Positions 25,852 to 35,320 of a stretch of 64,000 bases of DNA are shown piece by piece. Position 1 is the stretch's first letter. Every line of letters starts with the position of its first letter. Position numbers and translations under genes: made by a program. The notes below the pieces were generated by a model that was not told the DNA's origin, did no database searches, and saw nothing but the letters and a program-made list of their open reading frames with translations. The DNA lies in contig NZ_LR027573.1 of the NCBI RefSeq assembly GCF_900605015.1, forward strand, positions 239,418 through 303,417, read 5' to 3'. Origin of the DNA: Olsenella sp. Marseille-P4559 (GTDB lineage: Bacteria; Actinomycetota; Coriobacteriia; Coriobacteriales; Atopobiaceae).

Positions 25852-27606
25852 TTAGTGCCTCTGTGAAATCTTCACTCCCACAGCAATGGCAACTGCGCCC
25901 GCGGCCAGAAGCACTACGGCACCAAAGGCCAGCGACGACATCGCATCACCTGTCTGAGGTACTTTCTCAGCACTGGAAGTGGCTGGGCGCCTGACAGCCG
26001 GCTTGGTATCGGGCTTGGTGGTGTCGGGCGTGGGCTCATCGCCAGAGCCGGGATCCGGCGCGGGAGGCTCGGGCGTCTCGACAACGTAGGCCAGGGACGG
26101 AACGTCAAAATCCTCTGGGGCACGCACAACGCCGTTGGAGTTAACAGGGGAAAGCGTCGCCTTGGTGTTGGTCGCAAGCTCGTAGCTGCCCGGCTCGGTC
26201 GGGGCCTGCGCAAGCGTGAGGTTATAGGTCAGTTTCACGGGAGCAAAGTTCGAGATGGGCTCATGAGCCGTAAGCGCATAAGCATCCGCGTCCGGATCGT
26301 AGACCAAGGTGAAGCGCACCGTCGTGTCGCCCTTGCTGTGGAAGCTCCACATGTTTGCGCCCTCATTCGTTGCCTCAAGCTGCTCGTCACCAACGCTGAG
26401 CGCTGCCGACCCCGGAACGAAGTCGAAGTCATACGCGTCACCCTTGCCCATGGAGTCGATGATGATGGAGCCGGCTCCACACGCATACAGGATATTGTCG
26501 CCAATCTGCGAAAAGTCGAGCTCACTACCGCCATTTAGCTCATCCATGAACTTGACGGAGAAGTCGGAATCACTGCCGGTACGCACCGCATAGCAGTTGT
26601 AGCCCTCACCCTTCAGCGCCTGCCATGTGCCATAGGCCTCATAGACCGCCCGGTCGGGCGCCATGGCGTGATCTGCCTGGGTTCCGTGCTCGATGTAAGC
26701 GAAGTTCGGGTCGGTGATGGCTCCCGTTGCGGCGTCTTTCACCTTGGGCGTCGCATCGTTGCCGTACGTCGCGAAATCAAACGCGTACTTGTCGCCGTCG
26801 GTCTTCACCCACTCTTGGAGGTGGGAGTAGTAGTCGCTCCAGTTGCCGTACGGCATGGCATACGTTGCAGAGCCGGGCGTGCGCGCCTGCCGCCATTCGT
26901 CGATCATGCCGTAGTAGACGAAGTCCTTTGCATTGAAATCACTTGCAGGCTGCTGGGAGCTCTGGTCCAAATAGGTGTACTGGTAGTAGATGTCCTTCAC
27001 GTTGCCGTCTGCGCCGGTGAACAGGCGCGTCAGGCCGTCGCTGACCATGATGACGTACTTGCGGTTCGCGGGGGTGGTGGTGTCGGCGTCGAGCATGGCC
27101 TTGGCCTTGAGCAGCCCATCGTGCATGTTGGTCCCGGACTTCATATCACCGGTGTAGCCACCCGTGATGGCACTCTTGAACGAGTCGACGTTATCGGTGG
27201 TAAGCGTCGAGAGCTCCTTCTCCACGTGGCCGTCGCCCTTGAACGACACAACGCCTAGCCGCACCTGGTCGACGCCGCCCGCCTCGGCAACAAGCCGGTC
27301 GAGCGTCGCAGTAGCGTCCTTGATGGCATCGTCCTTGCAGCTTGAGTTGTCCACGACAAAGACGATGTCGGAGGAAAGCACAGCCTCGGCACTTGGAAGC
27401 TGGAGCGTGACCTGTGCAGTCTTGCCCTCCTCAAGCCAGGTTGCAACCTTGGACTTGGGAATCGTCCAACTGGTCCCTTGGCCAGAATTGCTCGCTTCCG
27501 CCCTGGCAGGCATCGGCAGCACCGCCAAGAGGGCGAGGGCAAACGCAGCGATAAACGTGATGGTCACAGGCCTCCGTTTATGTAGTGTCACTGCATGGCT
27601 CAACAT
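25852..27606 (-). CDS. Sortase-anchored surface protein with von Willebrand factor A domain
   Basis: About 584 residues from ATG 27606 (GGAAGGGG upstream). Signal peptide with FIAAFALALLAVLPMPARA; a vWA domain from ~70 to ~380 with the first metal-site loop VVDNSSCKDD and later SGTNMHDGL and YVIMVSDGL; a beta-rich region; a Pro/Asp/Thr-rich wall spacer (PEPPAPDPGSGDEPTPD); the sorting signal VPQTGD, a hydrophobic helix and a short positive tail. Sortase would link it to the cell wall as an adhesin or pilus-type subunit. VPQTG replaces LPXTG and the metal loop ends in Cys where DxSxS expects Ser. No sortase gene is nearby. Confidence 0.88.
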   Translation of the reverse strand: MLSHAVTLHKRRPVTITFIAAFALALLAVLPMPARAEASNSGQGTSWTIPKSKVATWLEEGKTAQVTLQLPSAEAVLSSDIVFVVDNSSCKDDAIKDATATLDRLVAEAGGVDQVRLGVVSFKGDGHVEKELSTLTTDNVDSFKSAITGGYTGDMKSGTNMHDGLLKAKAMLDADTTTPANRKYVIMVSDGLTRLFTGADGNVKDIYYQYTYLDQSSQQPASDFNAKDFVYYGMIDEWRQARTPGSATYAMPYGNWSDYYSHLQEWVKTDGDKYAFDFATYGNDATPKVKDAATGAITDPNFAYIEHGTQADHAMAPDRAVYEAYGTWQALKGEGYNCYAVRTGSDSDFSVKFMDELNGGSELDFSQIGDNILYACGAGSIIIDSMGKGDAYDFDFVPGSAALSVGDEQLEATNEGANMWSFHSKGDTTVRFTLVYDPDADAYALTAHEPISNFAPVKLTYNLTLAQAPTEPGSYELATNTKATLSPVNSNGVVRAPEDFDVPSLAYVVETPEPPAPDPGSGDEPTPDTTKPDTKPAVRRPATSSAEKVPQTGDAMSSLAFGAVVLLAAGAVAIAVGVKISQRH

Positions 27607-27783
27607 CGCTTCCCCTTCCGTAAGAACGGCCGCACAGGCTCCCAAAACCGTATTACGTAGCCTCAAGGATAGCACCGTATCAAGGGTTTCTTTAAGTGAG
27701 TTTCTCGCATTCTAAGTTAACCTATTTTGACTGTAATGGCAGGCAGAAACGGACTGGCAATCGCGCGCGGGCCAGCGGCGAGG

Positions 27784-27812
27784 TGAGACAAGGGGGCTGT
27801 CCCCCTGTCTCA
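27784..27812. repeat. Palindromic hairpin repeat H1
   Basis: TGAGACAAGGGGG and CCCCCTGTCTCA around a short loop, followed by TTTT. One of four similar hairpins in the window (also at 39602, 46757, 48437). Could terminate transcription coming from the left. Confidence 0.65.
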
Positions 27813-27909
27813 TTTTGGTTGGATGGGGCATCCGCCTTGGCTCATAATCTCAGGCACCCCGCCTGTTGGCCGGCACAAACACGACCGCATGCGTACGATA
27901 CCAGCGAGA

Positions 27910-30900
27910 ATGGACGCGACGATGCCTGACACAGCCCTCCGCATCACATCCTATTTCAGGAATGTCCTCGGCACCTCGAACATGGTGATGGTCAACTTCA
28001 GGGGAAGTGCGGTCGAGCGCACGGGGAACGGCAGGCCAAGGCGAGAGGGCTATACCGCCGCAGGCGATACGGAAGGGATAGAATCCGGAAAGCTTGCGGG
28101 TGAAGTCCTGGACAGCCTCCTCGAGTCTCTCGACAGCGGCAAGAAGCGCAAGGCTCTCCGAGAAGGTACGCTGCCGGTACTTCTCGTGCTACGCTCCATG
28201 AGAGGAAAGGCCGACACAGCCCCCGACAACCAGCAGGCACTTCTGGTGGCCCCGGCGAACGCGTCTCTCGCCAGAAGCGACAGGGGAGCCCTTGGCTATC
28301 CCGTCGACTGGCGAGCAAAGAGCCCTTGGATCCCCCGGCCGCTTCTCGAGGAGACGGCGGCTTCCAAGGAGGAAGCCGGTCGCAAGGAAGAGCTAGCCAT
28401 AGGCGCCTATACAGCCTACAGCTCCTTTGTCTCCGCCTCGTCAATGCGCAGGTCGAAGATAGATGCACTCGAGGGGCGGGCCCAATGGCGAGCGTACCTG
28501 GCCTATTGCGAGGAGCTCTTCCGGGCTGCAGCTCCCGATGCGGAAGCGCGACTCAATGCGGCAGACGCCATACTCGACAAAGATGGATACGTCCTCGTCG
28601 ACACGCAGGTCAATGCCTCGGCAAACGTCGCGGACCTCTATCACACAATCGCAGCGCGGCTGGACCAAGCCCCAGACGATGCCACCCTCGCACTCTATCG
28701 CGGGCTTCTCAATGTTGGCCCTCGCCATCAAGAACTTGCGTCCGACGCGACATCGCTCCGGCAGATGCTCGAGCATTGCGGCACCATGAGCAGGGAGTAT
28801 CCGCTCGCACGCTCCCAGAAGACAGCGGTGCATGCCTATGCGGCGCTCAGCGAAGGCCAGGTGCTCGCCGTAAGCGGCCCTCCTGGGACCGGAAAGACCA
28901 CGCTGCTTGAGTCCATCGTCGCAGACACGCTTGTACGGCACGCGCTCAACGGCCGAGAAGCCCCTGTTATTGTCGGCACCTCCACAAACAACCAAGCTGT
29001 GAGGAACATCATCGACGCCTTTGGCCAAATCGAGCAGGACGAGGGCCGCTCGGTCTTCAGGCGTTGGCTGTCAGATATCTACTATGCACCACTGGAGGGG
29101 AGCAACGGTTTCAGAGTCAAGTACACGAAGGACCGACCGCTTCACAGCCTCGGTGCCTATTCGCCGAGCGTCTCCAAGAAGATAGAGGCACAGGGCGGCA
29201 ACTACCTCATCTGCGATGTTTTATACCGGGATAAGACCCTCTACGGATACGCTCTGGACAAGCGATTCAAGGAGCAGTCGGAAGAAGTCTACGTCGAGGA
29301 GGCAAGAGCCTACTTTGGGCGGGGTTTTGGCACAGCAGCGGACATCCAAGAGGAATGCCGGCACATGCTTGGCAAGATTGACGTGCAGCGCCGCAAGCTG
29401 ATTGAGACTGTTGCGCAAGGGAACACGGCAGGCGCCCGGGAGCATGCCGGCTGGCTCACCGGACACGGTGCGCTCGACAGGCGGGGACAAGGCATAGGCG
29501 AGAAGGCACTTCACGACCTTGGGTCCTTGGACGATGTGCTCGACAGTTGCATACGTCCACTCGAGTTCTGGCTTGCCATGCATTACTACGAGGGCGTTTG
29601 GATTACCTGCCACAAGCAGAGGTCGCCTAGACCGGGTGTCCGCACTCCTCAGCCGGAATACGACCGGAAAAGCAAGACGAAGGCATCGGTCGAGACCTAT
29701 CGCCACCAGCTTGCAGCCCTCATGCCGCTTTCTGTCATAACGCTCTTCCGCCTGCCCCGTCAGTTTGCCTGCGAGGACGGCAAGGGGCAGGAGACGCACT
29801 GCCTAAACTCCATCGATCTCCTCATCGTCGATGAGGCGGGCCAGGTAGACACCACGATCGGCGCCGCCGCATTCGCACTGGCAAAGAGAGCTGTGGTTGT
29901 TGGCGATACGGCGCAGCTTCCACCTGTCTGGAGCCTCGACGAGTCCGTTGACAGGCAGATTGCAGAAGGACGGATGGCGCTCGGGTCGGCAGAGTTCGAG
30001 AAGGTCTGGGACATCATGCGCGAGCGGGGCCTGAGCGCCTCTGCCTACTCGAGCCTCATGAGGGCGGCGCAGGCCGCCTGCCCCTGGTGCCACGCAGTCG
30101 AGGGGGATGGGGAGCGCCATTTGGATGGCGGGCTCTTCCTGCGCGAGCACAGACGCTGCCTCGACGAGATTATTTCGTACTGCAACGACCTACTTTACAT
30201 GGGGCAGCTCCTCCCCATGAGAGGTGGCATCGAGAAGCGTGCTGTCTCGCTCGACTTGCCTGCTATGGGGTTCTGCCCTGTAGAGGGCAAGGCGCAGCCA
30301 TCGGGTACGTCTCGAAAAAATTTTGCTGAGGCAGGAGCCGTCGCTCGCTGGATTTCGGCAAACCTGCCGGGAATCTACGACAGCTATGCCGAGAGCGCGA
30401 GAAGCAAGGACAAGGAGGCACCCGACCCCGCGACTCTCGTCGGCGTTGTCACGCCGTTTGCCGCCCAGATGCGCGAGATCAGCAAGGCACTCGGCCGGCA
30501 AAAGAGGGAGCTGGCGCTGCGTTCGATGGGTCCACGCGGCCTGCGCTCGACCTGGATAAGCTTGCCGTTGGGACGGCGCATCGACTCCAGGGCGCAGAGT
30601 GCCCCGTTGTCCTCTTCTCGCTTGTCTATGATGCAGGCTCCAGTGCCTCGTTTGTCGAGAACAACCCCAACCTCATGTACGTTGCCGTATCGCGCGCGAA
30701 GGACAGCTTTATCCTCTTTGGGAGTAAGTATCTGCTGGCACAGCAGCATGGTGACGGCGTGCTGGGGCTTCTCAGCGCGTACTGCCTCGACCATAAGGTA
30801 GGGCTGGCAAATGGCCCCAAGGTGGATGGCGCGGACGCGCCGCAAGCCGTGCCAGTTGCGCCGACAGAGCAGCCGCAGGCGACTCCCGCCGCACCAGAGG

Positions 30901-31430
30901 CGCAATCATGGCCCAAGTCGCTCACGGCTGCCGTTCGGTGGGCTCGGGCTGAGAAGATCTGGCCAGATACCCTGCCAGCCAAGACTCAAGACATCAATGT
31001 TCTTCTCGCCAAGCACGGCATTATTGAGCAGACCAGCACAGGTCACCTACCGACGGACTCAGGGCAGAACCTTGGCATTGCGTTCTCGCGCAACAACGAG
31101 GGAGACACCTGGTGCGTCTATACCGAGAACGCAGTACGCAAGCTGGCTGCTCTGCTGGGGGCGCCCATGGGCAAAGCCATGTCTCTCACCAGGGCAATCC
31201 GAACGGCCCAGGAAGCCAGAACCTGGCCAGAAACCCTTCCAACGAGCGCAAGAGACGTGAACAAACTGCTGGTAGATGCCGGGCTGCTTGCGGAGGACAG
31301 GCTACCGACAGAAACGGGCAGGCACCTTGGCATCTCCGTTATCAACGACACCGAGAAAGGCTGGAAGTACGCGAGCTATACGCCCACTGTGCTTGCGCAG
31401 GTGGCGGAGATCCTGTTGAGAAGAGCGTGA
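27910..31430 (+). pseudogene. Superfamily 1 (Upf1-like) helicase with C-terminal tandem repeat, one frameshift
   Basis: Frame one runs to ~30500 and holds motif I GPPGTGKTTLLES, motif Ia GTSTNNQAVRN, a ~270-residue insert, motif II LLIVDEAGQVD and motif III VVVGDTAQLPP. Motif V TAHRLQGAE and motif VI YVAVSRAK are in another frame, which stays open to 31430. A single frameshift between ~30495 and 30540 (near AAAAGAGGG) is required. The last ~150 residues are two copies of an ~75-residue module (SLTAAVRWARAEKIWPDTLP and SLTRAIRTAQEARTWPETLP), probably nucleic-acid or target binding. The start is uncertain (27889, 27910 or 27922). No partner genes; it lies alone between copies of two repeat families. 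Total would be ~1170 residues. Confidence 0.75.
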
Positions 31431-31578
31431 ATCTAGCAATGCTGCAGTCGGCTGTTACGGCAGGACCTCTCATGAGGTTCAGAGGGGCGAGAGCGGCTTT
31501 AAGTACGAGAAAGGTGGGACCGGGCAACCCTAGTCTCAACCTACGCGCGTTTCGCAGCGCGGGACCCTCCCCCCCCGC

Positions 31579-31827
31579 TGCACAAAAACACTCTATCGAA
31601 GGGAAATTCCCGTTCTCATGCACAAAACCGGCCTATCGCAGGGGGCCATCGAGGCCTTGACATCAAATGTTGAACATTGATTGCACAATGATGCATAAAC
31701 TATACGATAGATTCGTAATACTGGATACGATAATTACATCATTGATATTTGTGCCTCGAAGCGCCCGCGATAGAGCGTTTTTATACACGAGCACCCCGAT
31801 TTCCCAGCGTTAGGGCAGTTTTGTGCA
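31579..31827. repeat. 249-bp nested inverted repeat, copy 3
   Basis: Left arms TGCACAAAAACACTCTATCG and TGCACAAAACCGGCCTATCG, right arms CGATAGAGCGTTTTTATACA and CAGCGTTAGGGCAGTTTTGT, AT-rich centre. Follows the helicase gene by 150 bases. Confidence 0.8.
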
Positions 31828-32428
31828 GCATCTCGCGACTATCGGTGCCCAAGCGGCAATCGGGCAGGCCTGAAGCGCCCGCTCGACATTCCCGTCTCTT
31901 GCGAGATTACACCGCTATGGATGGCCTGCGGGCGCCTGAGTACTTGCACGACCCGTCGGTCATCCCCGACAACGTCGATGGCGAGCATTTCATGCCCAAG
32001 ATGAACGTGTGACGCCACCAGATAGTGACAAACCTCGCCCACGGCAATCTTCATCACGCCTGAACGGTGGGACGATCTCGCCCCTCCGTTTAACAAACTT
32101 ACCTTCCCGGTAAGATGGGGGCCAAGGTAATCCGCGTTCGTTCCGGCCAACTGTTGGTAATTCAAGACGAGAGGCACAGCATCAATCCCTATAGAAGATC
32201 CCGCTCGCGGTATGCACCACCACTCTCGGCCAGCAACCTTCTCGCACGAGAATGTCCCTGCCGCCGTATTGATGCCACAGTGGGCGTTTTCACAGGTATT
32301 ACGTATAAAAAGGCATCCCCTCTCGGCGTCGAATTGACATCGTGGGCCGTATGCGGGGCTTCCCGTCGAAAAGCGGACGTGCGGCATCACACGCAGCTGC
32401 GCCACGTCAGCCGCAACAATCCCCAGCC
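31828..32428. other. Gene-free stretch between repeat copy 3 and aspS
   Basis: Around 600 bases. A minus-strand frame is open across much of it and a plus-strand frame gives a short peptide-like piece (DPSVIPDNVDGEHFMPKMNV), but neither has a ribosome site or a family I recognise. It may hold a worn-out gene fragment. Confidence 0.35.
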
Positions 32429-34195
32429 CTACAGCAGCCTCAGCGAGACCTCCTTGAGCTGGGTACCTGTGACTTCAGACGGGGCCGCGCTCATGAGGTC
32501 GGAGCCGCTCGCCGTCTTGGGGAACGCCATGACCTCGCGAATGTTGTCCGCGCCCGCAAGCAGCATGCACACGCGGTCGAGACCCAGCGCAAAGCCGCCC
32601 ATGGGGGGCGCGCCGAACTCGAGCGCGCTCATGAGGAAGCCGAACTGCGCCCGCGCGCGCTCGGGCGTGAAGCCGAGCTTCTCCAGAATCCTCTCCTGCA
32701 GCTTGGCGTCGTGGACACGCATGCCACCGCCACCGGCCTCGTAGCCGTCCATGACAAAGTCCATGGTGTGCGAGCCCATGGCGAGAGGGTCGGTGTCGAG
32801 AAGGCCAAGCTCGTCCTCGTTGGGCTGGGTGAAGGGCTGATGCTCGGAGTCCAGGCACTTGCGGTCCTCGTCCCAGTGGAAGAGCGGGAAGTTCACGACC
32901 CACAGGAAGTCGTGGCCCTCACGTGGCACGTCGAGCTCGCCTGCCATGTGGCAGCGCATGCCGCCCAGGATCTCGTCGGCACGCAGGCGGTCTGCCGCGG
33001 CGAACATCACGAGGTCCCCGGGCTCGACATCCATCTCCGTACGAAGCGCTGCCATCTCCTCGTCCGAGAAGAACTTGACGATTGGGCTGGTCACCGAGCC
33101 GTCCTCACGGAAGGCGATGTAGGCCAGGCCCTTGGCGCCAAACTCGGCGGCAACGTCGGCCAGGCGATCGACCCTCGCACGGGGCCACCTGCCGGCACCC
33201 TTGGCGTTGATGGCCTTGACGTACTGGCCCTCGGTTGCCGCGGCGGTGGCGAAGAGCTTGAACTTGGATGCCGAGAAAATCGACGTAACGTCGTGGAGCG
33301 TCATGCCGTAGCGCGTGTCGGGCTTGTCGATGCCGTAGGTGTCCATGGCATCCCAGTACCCGATGCGGCGCAGGGGAAGCTGCATCTCAACGCCCATCTT
33401 ACCGAAGGCCTCGGCAAAGACCTGCTCGAGTGCGCCCATGACATCGTCCTGGGTGACAAAGCTCATCTCAACGTCCACCTGGGTGAACTCGGGCTGGCGG
33501 TCCTTGCGCAGGTCCTCGTCGCGGAAGCACTTTGCAATCTGGTAGTAGCGCTCGACGCCGCCCACCATGAGGAGTTCCTTCAGGAGCTGCGGCGACTGCG
33601 GCAGCGCGTAGAAGTGGCCTGGCTGCATGCGGCTGGGCACCAGGAAGTCACGCGCGCCCTCAGGCGTGGACTTGAAGAGCGAGGGGGTTTCGACCTCCAT
33701 GAAGTCGCTTCCGTGGAAGGCCTCGCGCAGGGCGAAGGTGAAGTCGGAGCGAAGCTTGAGGCTCTGGGTCATCTTGGGGCGACGCAGATCGAGGTAGCGG
33801 TAGCGCAGGCGCAGGTCCTCGGCAGTGTCCACGTGATCCTCAATCTGGAACGGCGGTGTCTTGGAGGTATTCAAGACCTTGATCTGGGTGACATAGACCT
33901 CAATCGCACCGGTGGCCAGCTTGTCGTTGTCCTGGCCCTCGGGACGCTCCCGCACGATGCCGCTCACGAGAATGGGCCACTCGGAGCGAATGGTCTCTGC
34001 CTCGTGGAACGTTGCCTCGTCACAGACCTCGGGGTCAAACTCGAGCTGCGTGACGCCGGTGCGGTCGCGCAAGTCGACAAAGATGAGGCCACCGTGGTCA
34101 CGACGGTGCCAGACCCAACCGGTAAGCGTGACCTCCTCGCCAATGTTCGCCTCGCGCAACTCGCCGCAGGTGTGCGTATGCATGCTGTGGGACAT
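32429..34195 (-). CDS. aspS: Aspartyl-tRNA synthetase
   Basis: 588 residues from ATG 34195 (AGAGGA six bases upstream; the frame is open further but unsupported). Class II synthetase of the bacterial type: N-terminal OB anticodon-binding domain, motif 2 in CFRDEDLRKDRQPEFTQVD, a bacterial insertion domain, and motif 3 GFALGLDRV. Charges tRNA-Asp, or tRNA-Asn too if the organism lacks AsnRS; that cannot be settled here. Divergent from the HAD phosphatase. Confidence 0.96.
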   Translation of the reverse strand: MSHSMHTHTCGELREANIGEEVTLTGWVWHRRDHGGLIFVDLRDRTGVTQLEFDPEVCDEATFHEAETIRSEWPILVSGIVRERPEGQDNDKLATGAIEVYVTQIKVLNTSKTPPFQIEDHVDTAEDLRLRYRYLDLRRPKMTQSLKLRSDFTFALREAFHGSDFMEVETPSLFKSTPEGARDFLVPSRMQPGHFYALPQSPQLLKELLMVGGVERYYQIAKCFRDEDLRKDRQPEFTQVDVEMSFVTQDDVMGALEQVFAEAFGKMGVEMQLPLRRIGYWDAMDTYGIDKPDTRYGMTLHDVTSIFSASKFKLFATAAATEGQYVKAINAKGAGRWPRARVDRLADVAAEFGAKGLAYIAFREDGSVTSPIVKFFSDEEMAALRTEMDVEPGDLVMFAAADRLRADEILGGMRCHMAGELDVPREGHDFLWVVNFPLFHWDEDRKCLDSEHQPFTQPNEDELGLLDTDPLAMGSHTMDFVMDGYEAGGGGMRVHDAKLQERILEKLGFTPERARAQFGFLMSALEFGAPPMGGFALGLDRVCMLLAGADNIREVMAFPKTASGSDLMSAAPSEVTGTQLKEVSLRLL

Positions 34196-34559
34196 GTGGT
34201 TCCTCTCGCCTCTTCCGCCCCGTGCCGTACGGGCAGACCAACAGATGACGGCGCGCCGACGTAGACCGCGGCGACACGCGCAACTGGCCATGGTAAACCA
34301 AACAGGCGAGAGTACCCACCAACACGCAGGTCGGCAACGACACCTTAACGAAAAGCCCGCATGGCGGGACGAGAAGAACCCCGGCAACTGTCTGTGGCCC
34401 ACCTGGGGTTTACGTGTCGTTCTGGCAGGTGCCCGGCGCACGCGCTGGATTGCGTGTACGCTCGTTTGGCTAGCCGACGTTCATGATACGTAAGCGCATC
34501 CGCACCACGTAACCACACGGACAACGGTTTTCGAGCGGATGCGGTGGGAGTGATGTGGA
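34196..34559. promoter_or_regulatory. Divergent intergenic region between aspS and HAD phosphatase
   Basis: About 360 bases which must hold the aspS promoter and that of the divergent gene. I see no T-box leader or clear operator. Confidence 0.4.
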
Positions 34560-35210
34560 ATGCCATACCAGACCGCGATTTTCGACCTCGACGGGACGCT
34601 GCTCAACACGCTGGACGACCTTTTTGGCGCCGTCAACCACTCGCTTGTGACATGTGGCCTGCCCAAGCGCAGCCTAGCCGAGGTGCGTCTCTTCACCGGC
34701 AACGGCATTCGGCGTCTCATCGACCTCTCGGTCCCCGAAGGCACGCCAAAGGACCTCACCGATCGAGTCTTTAGCGAGTTCAAGGCCTACTACGACGAGC
34801 ACAAGCTCGACACCACACGCCCCTACACCGGCATGGCCGAAGTCATCGACGACCTTCGTGCCTCGGGCGTCACCTGCGCCGTTGTCTCGAACAAGGCAGA
34901 CTTCGCCGTGCAGGGCATCATCGACCACTTCTACCCCGGCAAGTTCGACTACGTGATGGGCGAGCGCGCGGGCACGAGGCGAAAGCCCAACCGCGACATG
35001 ATCGACGTGATCCTGCATGAGCTGGGGAGGAGCGCGGACGGCATGGTCTATGTGGGTGACTCTGAGGTCGACATCGAGACCGCCAAGAACTGCGGGTGCG
35101 CGTGCCTATCCTGCTCGTGGGGGTTTCGCGACAAGAAATGGCTTGTGGAGCATGGAGCGACCACCATCGTAGACACGCCCACCGAGCTTGAGGCCAAGAT
35201 TCTGGCGTAG
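34560..35210 (+). CDS. HAD-superfamily phosphatase (phosphoglycolate phosphatase-like)
   Basis: 216 residues. Motif I FDLDGTLLNT with nucleophile Asp9, motif II VVSNK (~117), motif III lysine in RRKPNRDMI and motif IV VGDSEVDIETA. The helical cap lies between motifs I and II. Fits Gph/PpaX-type small-molecule phosphatases; the physiological substrate is not predictable. Confidence 0.9.
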   Translation: MPYQTAIFDLDGTLLNTLDDLFGAVNHSLVTCGLPKRSLAEVRLFTGNGIRRLIDLSVPEGTPKDLTDRVFSEFKAYYDEHKLDTTRPYTGMAEVIDDLRASGVTCAVVSNKADFAVQGIIDHFYPGKFDYVMGERAGTRRKPNRDMIDVILHELGRSADGMVYVGDSEVDIETAKNCGCACLSCSWGFRDKKWLVEHGATTIVDTPTELEAKILA

Positions 35211-35320
35211 GGACCGGCGCAAGCTGGGGTCAAGACGGCCGTAGCCCCAAAGGGCAGCCATCGAGCTTCATACGCTCCTGGATGCCCGCAAGGCACAAGG
35301 CGCCCGAGAGCAGTCCCCCA

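Noticed and set aside
31839..32405. 188-codon minus-strand ORF downstream of the helicase
   Set aside because: No ribosome site, no recognisable family, mixed composition.
32342..34264. A 640-codon plus-strand frame opposite aspS
   Set aside because: Antisense of aspartyl-tRNA synthetase; no support of its own.
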